From: Hypericum androsaemum
Taxonomy: Eukaryota; Streptophyta; Magnoliopsida; Malpighiales; Hypericaceae
NCBI GenBank assembly: GCA_963995505.1
Contig: OZ023187.1
Location: 14,595,176-14,659,175 of the forward strand
DNA length: 64,000 nucleotides
Reading direction: 5' to 3'
Shown: in pieces, positions 55,201-64,000 of the stretch
Layout: each line of letters begins with the position of its first letter
Position numbering within the stretch: position 1 is the first letter of the stretch
The notes under the pieces: generated by a model
Database searches by the model: none
Told to the model about the DNA's origin: nothing
What the model saw: the letters and a program-made list of their open reading frames with translations, nothing else
Position numbers and translations under genes: made by a program

Positions 55201-57156
55201 GACGTTGACAATGATAATTCTCAAGATGAAGGTTTGGCATTCTTCCCATTTCTGAAGAAACTCTGGATCTTGGATTGTCCGAAACTGAGGGGATGGCAGA
55301 AGAAAGGTAACTGTGGCGACAGAGAAAACTTCCAACAATTTTCATGTCTATCATTCTTGCAAATAAAGAATTGCCCTGAGCTATCTTGGATGCCAGCCTT
55401 TCCAACTCTCCAAGAAAGCTTCTACTTCATGAAATCTGGAGTGCATTCATTTCCCAAGAGGCTTTCCTTCACAAACCTTCAAGTGATGTCGATCGAGAAT
55501 ATCCCTGAGATGGAGTTTCTTGACCTTGATGGAGATCATTACATCACTGGAGGTGCTCAAACGGCAACCATCTTTCCATTTCTGAAGACACTCTGCCTTT
55601 TGAATTGCCTGAAGCTTAAGGGTTGGTGGAAGATGACAGATGATGAAGCTCGAACGATGAAAAGAGAAGAATTCCCACAATTTGCTTGCCTATCATTCTT
55701 GGAAATAAAGAATTGCCCTGAGCTATCTTGGATGCCAGCCTTTTCAACTCTCAAAGAAAGGTTCTATTTTGTAAATTCTGGCGTGCACTCGTTTCCCAAG
55801 AGGCTTTCTTTCATAAACCTTCAAGTAATGTCGATCGAAAATATCCCCGAGTTGGAGTTTCTTGACCTTGATGGAGATAATTACATGAGTGGAAGTTCTC
55901 AATCAGCAACAATCTTCCCATTTCTGGAAAAACTCTTGCTTTTGAATTGTCCGAAGCTGAAGGGCTGGTGCAAGATGACAGACGATGAAGCTCGAACGAT
56001 GAAAAGAGAAGAATTCCCACAATTTGCATGCTTATCATCCTTGGAAATAAACAATTGCCCTGGACTATCTTGGATGCCAGCCTTTCCAACTCTCCAAGAA
56101 AAGTTCTACTTTATCAAATCTGGTGTGCACTCATTCCCAAAGAGGCTTTCCTTCACAAACCTTAAAGAGATGTCGATCGAGAATATCCCCGAGTTGGAGT
56201 TTCTTGACCTTGATGGAGATCATTACATCACTGGAATTTCTCAATCAGCAACAATCTTTCCAAATCTGAAGAAACTCTGGCTTTGGAATTGTCCGAAACT
56301 AAAGGGTTGGTGGAAGATGACAGACGATGAAGCTCGAACAATGAAAAGAGAAGAATTCCCACAATTTGCGAGCCTATCATTCTTGGAAATAAAGAATTGC
56401 CCTAGACTGTCTTGGATGCCAGCCTTTCCAACTCTCCAAGAAAAGTTCTACTTTATCAAATCTGGTGTGCACTCATTCCCAAAGAGGCTTTCCTTCACAA
56501 ACCTTGAAGTGATGTCGATCGAAAAAATGCCCGAGTTGGAGTTTCTGGACCTTGATGGAGACAGTTACATAACTGGAAGTGCTCATTCAGCAACAATCTT
56601 TCCATTCCTGAAGAAACTCTGGCTTTTGAATTGTCCAAAGCTAAAGGGTTGGTGGAGGATGACAGATTATCAAGCTGCAACTTTGAAAACAGAAAAGTTC
56701 CCACAATTCCCTTGCCTGTCATTCCTGGAGATAAAGAATTGCCCCGAGCTATCTTGGATGCCAACATTTCCAACTGTCCAAGAAAACCTCGTATGGGATA
56801 GTACAAGCACGGCATCGTTATGGCAGACAATGAAGACGACAACTTGGGTTGCGGTTTCCTCTTCTCATGTACATCCTCTCTCCAAACTGAAAGTACTAGA
56901 GCTAAAAAGAATAAATGATCTGGAATATCTTCCCCAAGAATGGCTGCAGAATCTCATTTCTCTAGAGAAGCTCTATATTGAGAGCTGCCCCAGACTAACA
57001 TCTCTCCCTAAAGGAATGCATCACCTCACCTCATTAAAGGAGCTGGAAGTCTGGTACTGCCCTCAGTTGACAGAACGCTGTGGACGAAACAACGGGATGG
57101 ATTGGCCTAACATTGACCACATACCGAAGATCAAGATAGATGGCAAGGAAGTCTGA
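52285..57156 (+). CDS. CC-NB-ARC-LRR disease resistance protein, RGA-like (copy 2, intact)
   Basis: A single-exon frame of 1623 residues. An Rx-type coiled-coil N domain (1 to about 150) has the EDVID-equivalent YEADDLLDD near residue 75. NB-ARC motifs: P-loop GIRGIGKTAL at about 189, kinase 2 FLFVLDDVW at about 263, RNBS-B GSKILVTTR, GLPL-equivalent CDGVPRAI at about 350, RNBS-D CFAYCSLFPKDF, and LMHRLATAVA at about 482 where MHD is expected. LRRs follow from about 520. Residues about 1095-1550 consist of four near-identical modules of 113 residues. Such proteins are cytosolic immune receptors that sense pathogen effectors. GVPRAI and MHR depart from GLPLAI and MHD. It is unusually long because of the module array. 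Paralogue at 40510 is dead. Confidence 0.95.
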   Translation: MAEGLAFNIAESLLKQAGTLALQEIGKIRGVKGELTELEKTVTRIQVLLLDAEEKQDHNHQDMHWLEELKEVVYEADDLLDDFATEILGRKAVGGGFRVIKEARIFCCGSNQILFGHNMANSIKGVRDRMKKIADDRVDWHLNVKPKEKARQEETYSSPPDYFVGRDGDIDHVLRLLMVENSEIVSLVGIRGIGKTALAQVIFHDRDVICHFELMEWVYASDPFDVKMVAKKILESVTDEIQPDYGLDTMLRRLEAKIGGRRFLFVLDDVWSNDKWGDIWKLLKIGAEGSKILVTTRFIEVARIASQSVLPLKGLSSADSLSLLKQMVFRGQPLEPHVVSRMEKIVKKCDGVPRAIQLISNLRRLNDPETECSHFTNQDPFAHADNANAILTYLRSNYDHLPLHLKQCFAYCSLFPKDFVIDVKSLIHMWVAQGFITKSSDEIQTLEDIGSKYFVDLSGMSFFEDVEKDSLGMVKTCKLSHLMHRLATAVASTECKMVSQYEDRITNKVHHMSLHFDLEPPRGTPDFLGGADQLRTFLLLAQGSSSAISRTWDDSSCKALVSCFKRLRVFDLHNTGIDNLSSSVKRLKQLRYLDMSQNGIRLLPRSISKLQNLQVIKLSDCREIIELPEDIAKLVGLQHIYCEGCSSLVGMPIGLGDLTSLQTLTWFVLSKDGTRPTQIGGPSVLKKLKNLRGRMEIRNLGWRKANTSEFKDANMVGKEFLQSLTLRWNGDDETRAAEAVANYDEEALSGLQPHQNLRELQVYRYGGASFPGWLSSMINLVNIRVDGCQRCKSLPPLSSVHSLRELCLIDLTDLEYVVDENVDSVNRGEDDTTFFPSLKTLLLLNCPKLKGWRKGTGDGHDAQATLLQFPCLSLLEVKKCPKLNSLPRLPARDGRLCLNDTSNLEPVDQLLKIKMTPTLSQGLKLPSWLAISKNLVEVRITDCKGCELLPPFDQIAFLNYIYLKNLPDSKYIDVDNDNSQDEGLAFFPFLKKLWILDCPKLRGWQKKGNCGDRENFQQFSCLSFLQIKNCPELSWMPAFPTLQESFYFMKSGVHSFPKRLSFTNLQVMSIENIPEMEFLDLDGDHYITGGAQTATIFPFLKTLCLLNCLKLKGWWKMTDDEARTMKREEFPQFACLSFLEIKNCPELSWMPAFSTLKERFYFVNSGVHSFPKRLSFINLQVMSIENIPELEFLDLDGDNYMSGSSQSATIFPFLEKLLLLNCPKLKGWCKMTDDEARTMKREEFPQFACLSSLEINNCPGLSWMPAFPTLQEKFYFIKSGVHSFPKRLSFTNLKEMSIENIPELEFLDLDGDHYITGISQSATIFPNLKKLWLWNCPKLKGWWKMTDDEARTMKREEFPQFASLSFLEIKNCPRLSWMPAFPTLQEKFYFIKSGVHSFPKRLSFTNLEVMSIEKMPELEFLDLDGDSYITGSAHSATIFPFLKKLWLLNCPKLKGWWRMTDYQAATLKTEKFPQFPCLSFLEIKNCPELSWMPTFPTVQENLVWDSTSTASLWQTMKTTTWVAVSSSHVHPLSKLKVLELKRINDLEYLPQEWLQNLISLEKLYIESCPRLTSLPKGMHHLTSLKELEVWYCPQLTERCGRNNGMDWPNIDHIPKIKIDGKEV
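55569..56930 (+). repeat. Tandem 339-bp LRR modules in the intact NLR
   Basis: Units start near 55569, 55911, 56250 and 56589 with ATCTTTCCATTTCTGAAG-like sequence. Each encodes an FPFLKKLWLLNCPKLKGWW block, an MTDDEARTMKREEFPQF block and a VHSFPKRLSFTNL block. The spacing is 339-342 bp. The pseudogene has two full units of the same type (from about 43204 and 43546). Confidence 0.88.
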
Positions 57157-58375
57157 TAGCCACCAACTAGGCTTGTATGATCTTTCCGTCCCTCGGTTCT
57201 TCCTTCTTATTGGCCTTTTATGCAAGTTAAAGGTAATGCAAGCTTCAAGTCAAAGATATCATTTTTCTGTCTCTTTGCAGTTCTGAAACAGCATCGTGTT
57301 CGCCAGAGAAGAGGACACTGTATGTTATTAGGCCAAATCATCAGCAGTTCTGATTAAACTACAACAAATTGTTAGCACTCTCTCGAGCCTTCTCGGGTTT
57401 CTCCGCGAAAGTCCGATGATTCACACACACAGGTATGCTATTCAATTGCTTTGAACACGAGACTATTGTCTCTCTTCAGTATTTGGCTCTTGCAAGGATG
57501 GAACTATAACCTTTTGATTATAAAGGCAGGCTTGCATAAATATATTCTTACCGTCTTGATAACTCTGCAGGCCTTCCACCTCCGCTTCAAGCAAACACTG
57601 ATCATGGTTCCAGATTCGTTCATTTACATGCTCGCCTCTGTACTGTTCGTTGCGCGCCTCGAATAACATTGGCTGCAGCGTGCGCTCATGACAGATTCGC
57701 ATTGTGAATTTGCTGCAAAACTCGCAGCAGGTTGCTTCAGCACTGCCTTCGTCGCAAAGAAGATTGAGACTTCAAAGCCAACAGCCACAGAACGCCTCCT
57801 CGTCATAGCCCCCTCAAGACAAACACAATCCGAAGATTCGCCAATTGTTTTAGTGTATCACTTGCTTTCTGATAAATTCCAAATTGCATTCATTTGCTAG
57901 CCTTTAACTGCTTCAGTGTATGCGGAAAATCGGAATTATTTCTGTGACCTTTGGCTTTTAGACAAGATTGTCTTCTAACGGTTGATGTCCAACAACTTCA
58001 GACAAGAACCGAACTACGGTTTTCAGCTACGCAGATTGAAACAATAATTGCATTTAGTCCAGGAAGAGAGGTACTATCTCTGTGCAAATTGAATGGGGAT
58101 GTGAGGGCAAAAAAAGCCAAGGTTCCAACCTAACACCAGACAATCATCTAACGATTCTCTTAACATTGCAGACAGAAGTAAATTGTCCGTCAGATGGTAT
58201 AAGCTTTGATCCTATCTTCTTCCCCCGACCAATTCTAAACGGTTAAAAGTCTCTAGTTTCTATATGCTCTGCAACAGTATGCCGGGGGTATAGCCAGCAG
58301 AGAGTGAGTAAGAGCGGCTCATAGGCCATGGACATGGTATCGTCAGCTTCAGGCTACGTCACTGAGCTGGAAAGT
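57157..58375. other. 3' flank of the NLR and 3' end region of UBP14
   Basis: 57157-58165 is the duplicated NLR 3' flank (homologous to 44104-45142). 58166-58375 is single-copy and includes the UBP14 3' UTR. No separate gene is seen; short open frames here have no domains. Confidence 0.55.
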
Positions 58376-61300
58376 TCAATCGTCGGTCCTTTGGAAGAAG
58401 TATAGATACCCCATATCCTTCGGAGGGTTCACAGAAGCTCCAACTTTGTTGTCGTTGAATATAACCCATCTGCCATCCTTCAATATGTGGGCAACATAAT
58501 GACCGCATTGGGTTGATGTACCGATGTGGCTCACTATTCCAAATAGTTTATACCCTGCACAAAACCATGGCTAGTTACAAAAATCCTTGTGCAGAAAACA
58601 TCTACAGATTAATTCAATTTCTGAGGCATCATAGGAGCTTACTCCCTCCCCCATCAGGTAGCCCGATATCATCTATGGGAGCGAAAATGCTTGAACTGGT
58701 GGCATCCATGTCAGACAAAGAAGCTTCAGTATTGTTAAATACCCAATCTGTTGCTTTCTCAATGTCACCGCCCTGCACGATGTATATTAAGTACCATAAG
58801 ATGTTAAATTCTCGGTTCCAGGGACAGGCAGCCAGAGAAGCTACAATTCTTACCGATGCCTTCAGTGCTTTGCGAGCAATTTCTTCTTGGAAACCAAATG
58901 CTATCATGGTTTCCAATTGTGATTGATCAACATCAACATCAACATGAGAAATGGGAGCGTCTATATCTGAAAGAAGACGTGCAGATCCAACAGTTACGCC
59001 TATAAATATACACCACCACAACTAGCAAGTACTAAATCTAGTAGGGAACCACTGATTGAGGTGTAAGAACAGAAAAGGCACCTGGGTCATCCATGTGAGA
59101 AAGTAACCAATTCATCGCCTCTTCCAAACCAGCATTTGAAGTATTGACTGCGGCTTTCTCACAATGAAGCTGATTAAAACCCATGGAGACAAGCTGTGAA
59201 ACAATTTCCTGGTTAGCAACAGGGTGGTCAGCTTCCATCTCATCCGCAGGACCTGCATGGCATGATACAAAGCACACGACTGAGTGACATGAGACTTCAA
59301 GACATCAGTGGACAAGAAAGAAGAACTATCAACCACTGCCAGGAAGTAAATAGAGTTCCAAGTGATAATTAAGAACATATACGTAGCAGAGAAACTAAAC
59401 AGCACAAGGTTGAGATCAACCCCAAAGAGATAACTGCACCGACACCCAAGAGATTGTCTATCTAGCATATAATCTACACGACTCACATCTAGTATCAAAC
59501 AAAACTTTTGAAGAGGTGTTTTAGAAACCATCATACGTACCACCATCAGGTAACAACTCTTCACCAGGTTGTAGGCCCTTGCTTCGCATGTGAGCAATAT
59601 CAATCATGTCTGGAACATCAATGTAGACATCTGGATGAACAAGAAAAAGAACATACACACAACATTAGTGTATGAGAAGGCTAAAACCAAAAAGGTGAAC
59701 ATTACAGCCACAATAAACACACCAAGCTTTTTGGGCACCCAGCCCTCCTCCATCACAAATTTCCGCATGTGTAACACCAAGAAATCAGGAAAGGATGTCA
59801 GACCTGTGGTTCTGCAGCCACAACATAAAGGGAAAGACAATTTTGCATCAGCATACATAAAACCAGGGAGAATACTTCGCTGCAGCCTCCTTCATCTAAT
59901 CATTTAATCAGTAAATAGATACATGAGCTTACTTTAAAGCTGTTGTCTTAGCATTCAGGGCATTGCTATAGAAATCGTTAATTTCCTCAGGAGCCGAAAA
60001 GTTAGCAAGGCATGTTTCTAAAGGTACCCTTGGACGCACAATTTCCTCACTTGACCTGTCATGAAGTATAAATAGAGTAAGCAAGAATTTTCAGAGGGTA
60101 AAAGAGGGAAGTGTGAGAATGGAACTTACACATCCTTGCCTTCCGCAAGCCTCTCTGCTTTCAGCTTCTGAAAGGTTTCTAGTTCTTCTGAAAACGAAAA
60201 AAAATGTAGCAATTCACTGGAAAATTCATCATAAGAAAAAAGAAAAGATATGCAACAATACTCCAGCCAAGAGAAAGTGAATATTACCTTTGTTAGTAGC
60301 TGCATGCAGAGGGATATTCAGAGATAAAATGTAGTCGTGCCTTTTATTGTAAGCAACCTTTCCAGATGAACACAAAATACGATCTTCCACACCAAACTTG
60401 AAACTCTTTGAGGGATTCGGGCCATGCTTTCCACTACTAACACGTTCAACTTGATCAAGAAAATGGAGAAAGAATTCCAATGCATCCTACAAAAAGCAGG
60501 TGCCACTTGCTCATTAGTTGTAAGAAATGCTTCAAATAACTAAATGTCAACATTCAGCACCTAAGCCTTTGCTTCAATACCACCAAAACATTGAATAGAA
60601 GAAGGAGATATTCCAAGTCACAACTTCCCAGTTCCTCAACTATTGCCTAAATAACCTACCTCTCCCAAAAAACAACATAAACAAACTAGTATACCATACA
60701 ATTTGATCCAGCTAGCTGAGAAAAGTTCACAGGTTAAAAGTATTGCCGCAAATATGATAGTCTCATGATGATGATCTCACCTGCTGCCTCATAGAAGAGA
60801 ACTCAGGGTGGCTGGCAGCAATTACTGATTTGAACATTTGAGGCCGTATTCCCTCCTGTTTCTATTATTTCGAAAAGGTTGCATACAAGAAAAGATTAAA
60901 AAACCAGTACAAGAACATGGTAGAGAAACACAATTCACATTGGAGATATAGCCAAAAACATCTAGGTTGAGGATGCTTATATTGGAGTAAAACTGAAAAG
61001 AAAAACATAATACTAACATCTTGAACCATACTTGGAAAGAAGCCTCGGTAGTTCCGGAAACTAAGAGGTTGCTAAAGGCTCAGTCCAACATACCCATTGA
61101 ACACCACATGGATCCCCAATATATTCCTATGATCTATACAGGACAGTAAAGGATGAGCTTATGTTTCAACAGAAAGCTTACATCAGTTGTTAAGGCTGCT
61201 GTACTTGAACCATCATCTTTCTGTAAGAAAAACAAGGGAAGGGATTCACAAATCAGAAGAAAGCCCACACAAATCAGGGAAGTGTATACAAATCAAATTG

Positions 61301-63829
61301 ACAGTTTTCTTCAAGCATACCTCTAGGGAAGGAACTGAGTATTTACCCGATAGCAGACCATGTGCCAATTTTGTTCTACCACCAAGAAACAAATGCTAAA
61401 ATTAGGAAAAGACCCTCGATTGAAGGCAACTAGTAAACACTTGCTTTAGAAAATACACCCTAAATTGATCAAAGGAAACAGTCACAGAGGATAGAAATCA
61501 GAAATAAAGAAGATGGGAATCATGCAAGTTCTCCAGAAAGGTCAAACAAACAATTAGAAATGGACTTTAATTAAAATATTCTGCTCATGGCATGACTAGT
61601 ATCATCAATATTCAAGATCCTTACAATTGCATATTTAAATCCACAGTTGGATCAGCTGGAGCCATTTCACATGCCATCTTCAAGCTCTGATTCGCATAGT
61701 ACCTGTTGGCATAATAAAAAAATACACCTATTCAGCTGATGATAAGAATATCTAAATCAATTAAGCTGGGAAGAAAAATAGAAAACAAACTCTGGATAGT
61801 GTGTCCAAGTTCTATATCTTTATTCATGAGTGACGTTGGAACTTACTGGGAGCAAAACGAACGAATTGAGAACAAAACTTGCATCGTTGCTGCCATGTAG
61901 CAACTGAAAGGAAATAAATTCTAGTAGGTTAACAATAAGCATTTCAGTGTGCACAGTAGCTTTCAGCAAGGTCAATGTTACCTGTTGCCAAGATTGACAA
62001 GTCCTGTATAGCCTGGTCCATAAATTGGCTCTATTTCTTGACCACTTTCTTGAATACGGTTCCAATCAAAGTTAAAATTCTGGTCAAGTTCCCTTTCTGC
62101 TGTAGTCATCTCAGTCTGAAAGCAAAAAAATTGTCCAATTTCAGACAAGGATCGCCCAGGAATTAACCTTGACTACCCATCTGAAGCCAATTCCTTTGTA
62201 AAATGGCAGGGTAATGTTTAAAAACAAAGATACAAGTATCTTAATCATAATAATTACAATATTGATGGAGATTTTCAAGATACATGAGCCTTTTTAATGA
62301 AAATTTGAATAAAGAATGCCCTCTTCCATGCACATTTTGATAGAGGCAACTACCTTTTGTAGTGATGAGAAGTCTATACCAAAAAAAGCCAAATGTTGTG
62401 CCAATAATGGGTCTACAACACTGTCGTCCTCCGGGTAAGAAAAAACATCTGAGCTGCCACAATAAATTACCATGGTAAAAACTGAGAGTACATGGCAAGT
62501 TTCTTCAGAGGGAAAATATAAACATCGGAAGATAATCTAATTGATCTTTCTTGCCAATTCAAAATCAAAAATCTCAAAACAGAGTTGCAACTTCGAAGTC
62601 AACTCTATCATCGACGGAGCAACATCTCTATCAGAAAGAACTATTTATTGGTATTCTTCTCATTCAATACCCGAAGCTTTATCCCAACTGTAACAAGCTT
62701 CTCTTTTCCCATCAAACAGGAAGGAAGAAAAGCAGTAGCTGCCAGAATATACAAATATTCTGCAAGATAAAGCAAGTACCTGCTGCTTCCAGATCAGCAG
62801 TGATCGTACCAAGCTTCACAGCAAGAGGGTAGCCAGTTTCCTTGTAGTGATCAATGGCATGGTTGTTTCCACCAGTACCATCCCAATTTTTACGCCCACA
62901 AAGGATCAAACCATCAGTAAGATTCAACCAAAGATTCTCCTTTTTGTCACACTTGACACATTTCCAACCGGAAGGCGGTATAACAACGCCATTGTTGATC
63001 TGCTTCAACCCAACAGCATAGGGACTAGTTTGCTTCTTATCAGCCGTCCAAGCAGCAAGCTGCTCCTTCCTCTCTGCACCTTCAGCCAACAAAATAGCAT
63101 CTACTGCCAACCTCACCTGAATTACCCAGAAAAAGCAAAACCCACCTCAGCTCTAACAATAAAAAAGCAGCCTATTTTACCGAGAGCATATACGCCCAAT
63201 GACACGGTTATACACTCCTTACCTTCTCGGGTAATTCCACGGAAGGAAAAGGAAGAGTCACATAATCAGGCAAAACTACAATGCTGTACTTTTCTTCGTA
63301 CTCCAGCTCATTGTTATCAAACCCCCCATCAATACCTACATATAGTGACATGTAAAAACATCAACATCCTTCTCGGTCTAGTGCCTAATGCGCCAACTCG
63401 CTAAGCGAGAATGCTCAAATCAACTCCTAGGGCACGACTTCAACAACACAACACGAAGATCGGGGAAAGGACATACCAATTGCTAGCAGAGTGGGCTTCT
63501 TGGAAGGGCGGTCCTCGGGGACGGGCTTCCTGGTCTGCTTGATGTGCAAGTAGACCGGGTTACCCGTCTTTTCGAAGTTCCACCCGACGCACTCCTTCCC
63601 GAAGGCCAAGAAGCTGTTCAAGTCAACGAAAAGCCCGCCCTCCGATTTCTGCAACAAAAAAACGACGGCGTTAAACCCCCCAAAAGGAAGAAATTCGTCG
63701 GATGGGAAACATTAGGGTTTAGGGGAGAGTTACGGGGGTGTCGAAGGAGAGGCAGCACTCGTGCTTGTAGATGCGGTTGGTGGGCTCGGGGATCCGGACC
63801 CGGGACAGGTTGGATCGGAGCTGCTCCAT
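58376..63829 (-). CDS. UBP14: Ubiquitin carboxyl-terminal hydrolase 14 (20 exons)
   Basis: Exons on the minus strand: 63829-63734, 63648-63477, 63335-63223, 63116-62780, 62448-62354, 62115-61982, 61903-61847, 61702-61625, 61375-61321, 61220-61182, 60855-60781, 60486-60288, 60187-60130, 60055-59933, 59811-59723, 59630-59541, 59252-59082, 58966-58854, 58772-58643, 58554-58376. All introns are GT-AG and the phases sum to 2403 bp (800 residues plus stop). Start [21 protein letters not shown] ZnF-UBP domain holds [20 protein letters not shown] and [14 protein letters not shown]. The Cys box is [15 protein letters not shown] and the His box is [15 protein letters not shown]. Two UBA domains hold [20 protein letters not shown] and [15 protein letters not shown]. 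The family (yeast Ubp14, human USP5) disassembles free polyubiquitin chains; Arabidopsis UBP14 is needed for embryo development. Near the expected length, no lesion. Confidence 0.96.
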
Positions 63830-64000
63830 GGGGCCCGTCCTCTTCTTCTTCTTCTTCTTGGGTTAAATTGTTTCTAAAAGCGGTGTCGTTTTGGGGTTTG
63901 TAGCTTCTTGAAGAAATGAGAGTTAAGGGGGAGGAGAGAGATGGTGGGGTTTTTGTTGGGTTTGGGGTTGAGCGAGGAAGTTGAGTCGGTGAAGCAAGCG
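63830..64000 (-). other. 5' UTR and promoter-proximal region of UBP14
   Basis: A CTT-rich stretch (TCTTCTTCTTCTTCTTC, purine-rich on the coding strand) lies just above the start codon. No other gene begins before the window ends. Confidence 0.4.

Larger units (their letters stand above)
46335..58165 (+). repeat. NLR-locus segmental duplication, copy 2
   Basis: Same order as copy 1: upstream modules, NLR and 3' flank, with a 4.67-kb copia element inserted at 46533. On the right it continues without a break into the UBP14 region. This side therefore looks like the ancestral position. Confidence 0.9.

Noticed and set aside
57688..57900. 70-codon ORF downstream of the NLR
   Set aside because: The homologous stretch after the pseudogene copy is frameshifted (CAGAGAACGCC against CAGAACGCC), so it is not a conserved protein and is probably untranslated flank.

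Overview
This window is nuclear DNA from a flowering plant, almost certainly a eudicot. The evidence is split-intron genes of plant-specific families (an R2R3-MYB factor, a purine permease, a CC-NB-ARC-LRR resistance protein and a UBP14-type ubiquitin protease) set in dense LTR retrotransposons, MULE-like foldback elements, MITEs, a tRNA-derived SINE and a Cassandra-type 5S-derived LTR. I cannot name the species. All identifications come from reading the sequence; no database search was run.

Layout. 1-7.6 kb: a MULE-like element with long inverted terminal repeats carries a captured RING-ligase fragment, and its left repeat is split by a full-length Ty1/copia element (38-6538, target duplication ATGAT) with an intact polyprotein on the minus strand. 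7.6-15 kb: small elements and relics, namely two short repeats, a 365-bp MITE with a 9-bp target duplication, an ATL-type RING-H2 pseudogene, a Helitron helicase tail, a 660-bp inverted-repeat element, a short LTR element with one 387-codon ORF (10883-12837), a 712-bp tandem duplication that copied part of its 3' LTR, and a complete SINE. 15.1-16.2 kb: an intact purine permease gene (minus). 16.7-24 kb: a MITE, three exons of a diacylglycerol kinase, and two related foldback elements whose centres are long CT-rich microsatellites. 24-26.6 kb: a complete three-exon R2R3-MYB gene (minus). 26.6-29.7 kb: AT-rich, no gene seen. 29.7-36.9 kb: a complete LTR element (minus, 2-kb LTRs, target duplication GTAAA) that lacks reverse transcriptase and integrase. 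37.7-38.9 kb: Cassandra LTR remnants.

39.2-58.2 kb is a tandem duplication of a CNL resistance-gene locus. Copy 1 (40510-44103) is a pseudogene with deletions, stops and frameshifts. Copy 2 (52285-57156) is an open 1623-codon gene with an array of 113-residue LRR modules. A truncated gypsy fragment lies exactly at the junction, and a copia element (46533-51199) that has lost its integrase sits inside the upstream region of copy 2. 58.4-63.8 kb is a complete 20-exon UBP14 orthologue (minus strand, 800 codons).

The intact host genes (PUP, MYB, CNL, UBP14) are unrelated and do not form a pathway. The coherent story is genome turnover: nested insertion, gene-fragment capture, tandem duplication and birth-and-death of an NLR. 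The most unusual features are a copia element whose primer-binding region matches its own LTR instead of a tRNA, a 92-residue in-frame duplication of its HHCC finger, and foldback elements built around a microsatellite.
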